43,465 bases of DNA from a virus. Shown piece by piece: positions 38,602 through 43,465 of this stretch. A program made the position numbers and the translations under genes. The notes beneath the pieces are model-generated. The model was not told the origin of the DNA, searched no databases, and saw only the letters and a list, made by a program, of their open reading frames with translations. Positions within the stretch are counted from its first letter, which is position 1; every line of letters begins with the position of its first letter. The stretch spans positions 1-43,465 of IMG/VR virus record IMGVR_UViG_3300042391_000311; one strand, written 5' to 3'.

Positions 38602-40173
38602 ATGCCATTAGATAAAGGAGTAACAGGTTATATTGAAAACTCAGCTATAGATTGGGCTGGGTTAACTAACGGTCTATCTAAGACTGTTTATGATATTGGT
38701 GAAAATAGAGAGAAAAGAAAACAAGAGTTAGAAGATCAGTGGACAGATATTAATACTCAGCTGGCTTCAGCTGAAGTTCCAGAAAATCAGACACTTGGTG
38801 ATGTGTTCTTGAATACAACAAACGCAGGTACATCTAAAGCTTTAGAGTGGAACAAGCAATTAAAAGCTGGTAAGATATCTCCAGAGCAGTACACCAAACT
38901 AATGAATAACTTAAAACAAAACTTTGAGGGATTTGTTGGTACAGCCGCTACATTTGACAAGAGATACAAGGAATACATGGAGAGACAGCAGACTGGTAAA
39001 GCTTCTGCTCTTGAATTAGATTTTGCATCTAAGTTTGGTAAGATGGCTGAGCTTAATGGGAAGTCTAGTATTATTGATATGGACGGAAACATTAAGTTAG
39101 CTAACATTGATCCAGCAACTGGTAAGGTTACTGATTTTTACGATATGCGTACAATGAATAAACCAGAGAATATTATTGACAATAAGGTTGTTCTAGGTGA
39201 TGAAGTTGAGGCATATACTAAATCTTGGGAGACTACAGAGCTTTGGAAGGAGCTTGGAAGAAATGGATGGCAGTCAATTGAGACAGCTAGACAGACTCCT
39301 GGATATGAGCTAGCTAAGGTGAATGTAGTTGATGCATTGGTGAATACATCTAACCCTAGAAAGACATTAAGTATATTAGCTGATAATGGAGGTATTCAAT
39401 TAAATACGTACACAACTCCTGAAGAAAAATCTAAACTAATTGAAGCTGCAAAAGCTAAATTAATAGATCAAAAAAAGAGAGCAGGAGAGCCTGTAATGTT
39501 AAGCCCTGAGGAACTTAAACAGATAGACCTTAATATGGTTGAGATGGTTAGAGACCCTAGAAATGTATTCCAACCTAAACTTACAAATGAACAGATTGAA
39601 AAAGCTAGAAAAATTGCTGGTGACGCTGTTGATGTAAGTATTGGTCAGAAGATGCAAGGCGCAGCTAGGTCTTATTATAATCCAAATACTGGAGGAGGAA
39701 GTGGCGGAAGCAGAGCTAAAGAACCTAGAAATAATACTGATTTATTCGAAACTCTATATAGTGCATTTAAACCAAAGGTAGAAGGTGATACAACATTTAG
39801 AACAGATGCAGCTACTAGATTAACAGCGGCTACATTAAATAAATTTATATTCTCTCCTGCTGCTGATGGAGGACCTGGATATGATTACTATAAAAGTGGT
39901 AATCCTAAAGAGATAAAAACATTAAGAACACAAAGAGATATTGCGCCTCTTTTATTTGGAGATGAAGCTGGTGGTATAAATATATATGATACACAATATA
40001 AAAATTGGTTAAATAATAATTATCCTAATGTTATTAATGTTCAGAAAAAACAACAGAAAGGAAAGGGAGGATTTAATGCAGCTCAAGAGGCAAATATCAA
40101 AGCTACTATGAAGGCAAATCCTGGAGCATCAAGAGCTGATGCAATACAATCATTAGGTTATAATAATCAATAA
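38602..40173 (+). CDS. Cargo/internal virion protein (523 aa)
   Basis: Helical, charged protein of the type ejected with DNA (internal core/cargo). Starts MPLDKGVTGYIENSAIDWAG; later parts include NPRKTLSILADNGG and a Gly-rich tail. ATG 38602 is used since an upstream in-frame ATG lies inside the previous gene. Function inferred from position after the other cargo-like gene. Confidence 0.6.
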   Translation: MPLDKGVTGYIENSAIDWAGLTNGLSKTVYDIGENREKRKQELEDQWTDINTQLASAEVPENQTLGDVFLNTTNAGTSKALEWNKQLKAGKISPEQYTKLMNNLKQNFEGFVGTAATFDKRYKEYMERQQTGKASALELDFASKFGKMAELNGKSSIIDMDGNIKLANIDPATGKVTDFYDMRTMNKPENIIDNKVVLGDEVEAYTKSWETTELWKELGRNGWQSIETARQTPGYELAKVNVVDALVNTSNPRKTLSILADNGGIQLNTYTTPEEKSKLIEAAKAKLIDQKKRAGEPVMLSPEELKQIDLNMVEMVRDPRNVFQPKLTNEQIEKARKIAGDAVDVSIGQKMQGAARSYYNPNTGGGSGGSRAKEPRNNTDLFETLYSAFKPKVEGDTTFRTDAATRLTAATLNKFIFSPAADGGPGYDYYKSGNPKEIKTLRTQRDIAPLLFGDEAGGINIYDTQYKNWLNNNYPNVINVQKKQQKGKGGFNAAQEANIKATMKANPGASRADAIQSLGYNNQ

Positions 40174-40179
40174 ATAAAA

Positions 40180-43100
40180 ATGGAAATAAAACCTGTTAGA
40201 GTTTTAGACGAAAAGACTGGTAGAAGTATTTCATCTAGTAATAATTCAAGTATAAAGCCTGTTAGAGTTTTAGATGAGAAGACTGGTAAAAGTGTTAAAA
40301 AAAAAAGCACTACGGTGTCTCCTTCAGAACAAGATCAGGAAGGTGTATCATCGGGTACATCAACAATGGCAACAAAAAAGCCATCGGTATCTTCTGGTTC
40401 GGCAGGTAAAGATTTATTTAGAGGTGACGCAGGAGCAGGAGAAAAGACTTACAAATTAGATAAATCTTCTGGAGTTCCTGTATGGAAGGAATACTCAACT
40501 ACAGTAATTGATCCTACAGGTAAAAAACCTGAGTATGATGTATATGATAAAGTTATCACTGATCCAACAAGAGTTAAGACGTTAAATAATTTCTTCAAAC
40601 AAAACGCTAGTGCATCTGAAGTTGATGAAGTGTTTACTGGATTTCCAGGTAAAGAAGCAAACAGATATAGAGTTTATAATGGCTCTTGGCAAAGAATGCA
40701 ACCTAACGCTAAGGAATGGACAACTATAAATGAAGATAATGCTATCACTGCATTAAACAGACAATACAAAAAAGACATTAAGCCTATTAAGGGGTTAAAC
40801 GTTGCTAAACAAGGTGCTAAATTTACAGACATTAACACTAAACTTGTTTCTCAGACAGAGGGAAATGTTGTTCCTTATTTACAAAAGAAATATAGTAATT
40901 TAGGATTTACTTTTGAAGAGGCTGGAGTAGGTCAAGATTTTGTTACTGTAACAGCTAAAGATGGTAAAACAAAAATAGATGTTAGTTTAGATGAGGCTAA
41001 TCCAGAGGAAGCATTAAAGTTAAGACATTTTTTATCTCAAAACGCTTCTACTCCAGTAAGTAAAAAATCAATATATCTAAAATCTAAAATAGAAGAGAAC
41101 CCTAACTACTCAAAAACACCTAAGTATATTAATGCATTAAAGAGCTTAAGCCCAGATGAGGTAGAGGACTTGATAGATGAAAGAAAAGAAGTTCTATCTA
41201 AAAAATTAAGCGAGTCATCTCGTGATTTTGATTTAGGAGATTATAAAAAAGCTAAAGAAGATTTAGACGCTTTGTATTCTTCTGAAGAGTACAAAATATA
41301 TAAAGAAAAAAAATCTGAGAAACAAAAAGAAAGAACTACTAAAGTTGATCAACTTTACTATGAGTTAAATAATGCAAAAACTACAAAAGATAAACAATAC
41401 ATTAAGAGCAAAATAAATACATTCCTTTCTGATGATATAATCCAAAAACAAACTGATGGATATAACATGCAGATGATGGATGTACAGAACGCGTATAAAA
41501 AAATAAATTCTGAATATACTAACTTAAACTCTGCTGCTGCTTCAGGAAAATTAACACAGGAGCAATATGATGCACAATTAGCTAAATTAAATCAGAAGAG
41601 AGTTGACCTAAAAGAAAACTCTGATGGCGTTATTTCTCAAATGAAAAAACTTGAGAAGGTTACGGGAAAGTACTTACTAGATAAGGAAAAGACGGGATCT
41701 TTTGGTGGTAATCTTTTAAATGCTTTTGTAACTGGAATTAGTAAGATAGCTGAAACACCAATTTCAGGTAGTGTTGAATCAAATAAAACACAAACTTATG
41801 AAGCTCTATCACCTGAAGAGAAAAAATATCTATCAGATAAAGGATACACCAAAGAACAAGCTATAAATTACGTAGCTAATAAAAATGCTAAAAAAATAAA
41901 AGAAGAAATAAGAAGTGGTGCAGTTGAATTTATGGGCGCTAGAGGTACCACAAAAGAATACTCTCAATCTAAAGACAGAGGTTTCTTTGAAAGTACTTTA
42001 GCTGGAGTAGCTGAGTCTTTACCTTCAATGATAATTCCAGGTGGAGCGATAGCTAGAACGGCTGCAATGAGCTCTCAAGCTTATGCATCTATAGAGGATG
42101 AGATGTTGAATGACGAAGATTTTGAAACTACATCTATGGCTGAAAGATCTTTAATAGCTGCGCCTTATGCTGTAGGTATGGGTATATTGGAAAATCTTGG
42201 TTTTACTAAGATGATATCAAAGGATCCATTAGCTAAGTCTTTAGTAATGAAGTCAATAACTAAGGTTCTAACTAAGAAGGGCACAACTGAAACATTAGAG
42301 AGCGCTCTAGAGAAAGAACTTAAATCTAACATAACTAAGTTTGGATTAAAGGTTGTCGGTGGTACATTGGCTGAGGCTGAGACTGGAGCACTTCAATCTG
42401 CAATATTAGATGTTGGTCTTAAGACTGCTTACAATAAGATTAGAAATTCATACGAAAATAAGTCAGATGAAGAGATAGCTAAATTAACTAACGAAGGTTA
42501 TTTTAACACTCCTGACAACTTGAAAGAGGCAAGTGCTCAAATACTTGAAGACGCTGCTGCTGAGGCATTGGGTGGTACTGTTATGACTGCTGCAATGACT
42601 GGCTTTGAGAAGCTATCAAATGGAGAGATAACATTATTTAACGATGAAGATATTACTAAATTAAAGGAACTATCTACAGATCCAGAGATGAAGAAGATGT
42701 TTGTTGCTAAGTTACGTACTGACATGGTCAATGGAGACATAACTAAGGAGCAAGCTAAAACAAAACTTGAAGCTCTGAGAAGCGTTGAGGCTGACTTTAC
42801 TAGAATTCCTGACGATATTACAGGTCCAGACTTAAAAAGAGCTGTGGAATTATCTATAGAGAAGAAAGATTTAACTAACGAGATAGCAGGAAAGGATGAG
42901 GCACTTGTAGCCCCTAAAAAAGCTAGAATAGAAGAAATAAATAACGAACTAAAAACAATTGGAGAAAATGCCGCTAAAGAAAGTTCTGCTATTCCATCTG
43001 AAATATCAGATTTAAAAGATGATGAAGAAGTTTCTTTAACAGTAGGTACAATTGATGAAGTTCCAGAAGAATTTAGAGATAGAGCAAGAAAAAATGGAGG

Positions 43101-43465
43101 TAGGGATTATGAAGTTAGAAAAACCATACTAGGTCTCCCAATTGGTAAAAAACAAAATATAAAAACAGAAGAAAGTTATACATATAAATTAACAGGTAAA
43201 GAAGCAAAAGATTATGCCACTAAAGAAAGCAACAAACAAGAAAACGGTACAGAAGGCGATATCGTACAACGTGAAGGAGTTAATGTCGGACAACAAGAAG
43301 TCGGGCAAGGAGAAGGGAGCCAACGGGAAACCGCGCAGCCGAGCACAGATATTAGCGATAGCAATATCGGCAGCCAAGAAGAAATAGACAAGAAAGAAAA
43401 AGAGCTAGATAGTATACGTATAGAAGTAACTAAAAAATACGATGAACTATACGATAAAGGATTAA
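40180..43465 (+). CDS. Very large cargo/ejection-type protein, C-terminus outside window
   Basis: Open for 1095 codons to the right edge. The N-terminus repeats the motif IKPVRVLDEKTGRS/IKPVRVLDEKTGKS (residues 3 and 27). The protein is long, helical and charged, with hydrophobic segments around residues 610-670 (AESLPSMIIPGGAIARTAAM) and low-complexity linkers near 1030-1060. Such giant proteins at this position are ejected with the DNA in related phages and often carry enzymatic modules. No enzyme motif is seen in the part present. Confidence 0.65.
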   Translation, partial: MEIKPVRVLDEKTGRSISSSNNSSIKPVRVLDEKTGKSVKKKSTTVSPSEQDQEGVSSGTSTMATKKPSVSSGSAGKDLFRGDAGAGEKTYKLDKSSGVPVWKEYSTTVIDPTGKKPEYDVYDKVITDPTRVKTLNNFFKQNASASEVDEVFTGFPGKEANRYRVYNGSWQRMQPNAKEWTTINEDNAITALNRQYKKDIKPIKGLNVAKQGAKFTDINTKLVSQTEGNVVPYLQKKYSNLGFTFEEAGVGQDFVTVTAKDGKTKIDVSLDEANPEEALKLRHFLSQNASTPVSKKSIYLKSKIEENPNYSKTPKYINALKSLSPDEVEDLIDERKEVLSKKLSESSRDFDLGDYKKAKEDLDALYSSEEYKIYKEKKSEKQKERTTKVDQLYYELNNAKTTKDKQYIKSKINTFLSDDIIQKQTDGYNMQMMDVQNAYKKINSEYTNLNSAAASGKLTQEQYDAQLAKLNQKRVDLKENSDGVISQMKKLEKVTGKYLLDKEKTGSFGGNLLNAFVTGISKIAETPISGSVESNKTQTYEALSPEEKKYLSDKGYTKEQAINYVANKNAKKIKEEIRSGAVEFMGARGTTKEYSQSKDRGFFESTLAGVAESLPSMIIPGGAIARTAAMSSQAYASIEDEMLNDEDFETTSMAERSLIAAPYAVGMGILENLGFTKMISKDPLAKSLVMKSITKVLTKKGTTETLESALEKELKSNITKFGLKVVGGTLAEAETGALQSAILDVGLKTAYNKIRNSYENKSDEEIAKLTNEGYFNTPDNLKEASAQILEDAAAEALGGTVMTAAMTGFEKLSNGEITLFNDEDITKLKELSTDPEMKKMFVAKLRTDMVNGDITKEQAKTKLEALRSVEADFTRIPDDITGPDLKRAVELSIEKKDLTNEIAGKDEALVAPKKARIEEINNELKTIGENAAKESSAIPSEISDLKDDEEVSLTVGTIDEVPEEFRDRARKNGGRDYEVRKTILGLPIGKKQNIKTEESYTYKLTGKEAKDYATKESNKQENGTEGDIVQREGVNVGQQEVGQGEGSQRETAQPSTDISDSNIGSQEEIDKKEKELDSIRIEVTKKYDELYDKGL

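Noticed and set aside
20824-43465. Stop-codon recoding, known in some crAss-like phages
   Set aside because: All large virion genes run full length under the standard code and end in ordinary stops next to the following start.

Overview
This window looks like part of the double-stranded DNA genome of a tailed phage infecting a Bacteroidota (Bacteroidetes) host. Two things point there. First, the virion genes (large terminase, portal, scaffold, major capsid protein, ring/adaptor proteins, a 1259-residue tail stabilisation/muzzle protein, two cargo-like proteins) resemble, in order and sequence, those of crAss-like podoviruses (Crassvirales) and their relatives. Second, genes that follow a gap are repeatedly preceded by TAnnTTTG, the -7 element of the Bacteroidota housekeeping sigma factor, and leaders are AT-rich without Shine-Dalgarno motifs. 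The DNA is AT-rich and all long genes read with the standard code.

Layout. (1) 1-2677, leftward strand: a coiled-coil protein, a hairpin-rich stretch with a tRNA-like T-arm, a chain of very small stop/start-coupled genes (50, 33, 26, 67 and 54 residues; two are single-helix membrane miniproteins), then an amidoligase-family enzyme that runs off the left edge. (2) 2678-3678: a 1-kb divergent non-coding region with low-complexity tetranucleotide-like repeats, an AT-rich core and nine copies of a 9-mer (consensus TATGTYGAC) in opposed orientations on the two sides of the core. It is the best candidate here for a replication origin or control region. (3) 3679-6813, rightward: a triple zinc-ribbon protein, a structured leader or small RNA with an intrinsic terminator, small unknown genes, and a phage GroEL-GroES pair. 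(4) A leftward putative winged-helix regulator (6803-7279) meets the GroES gene tail to tail and faces the next operon across a palindrome formed by two opposed promoter boxes. (5) 7332-8783: a string of small, very basic, overlapping proteins, followed by an AT-rich GIY-YIG homing endonuclease. (6) 9671-19664: host-recognition and lysis genes: a beta-helix protein, adhesin-like proteins, a carbohydrate-binding repeat protein, a tail fibre, membrane/holin-like proteins, a spanin-like protein and an M15 peptidase endolysin. (7) 19664-28315: small conserved phage genes, a protein with two GroES-like halves, a probable small terminase, the large terminase, portal, scaffold and major capsid protein, ending at a strong terminator. 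(8) 28377-43465: a virion protein, ring/adaptor proteins, tail muzzle, an Ig-domain protein, a separate tail-muzzle C-terminal part, a GNAT-like protein, a 2-oxoglutarate oxygenase-like protein, and three cargo/ejection-type proteins, the last unfinished at the right edge.

How the parts fit. The right three quarters is a near-continuous virion and lysis programme. The chaperonin pair plus the two-domain GroES-like protein beside the terminase suggest this phage supplies part of its own folding machinery for capsid assembly. The left quarter carries the regulatory and possible replication signals. The least explained parts are the 9-mer array, the tRNA-like element, the structured leader RNA, the opposed promoter palindrome, and the coupled microprotein operon that leads into an amidoligase.
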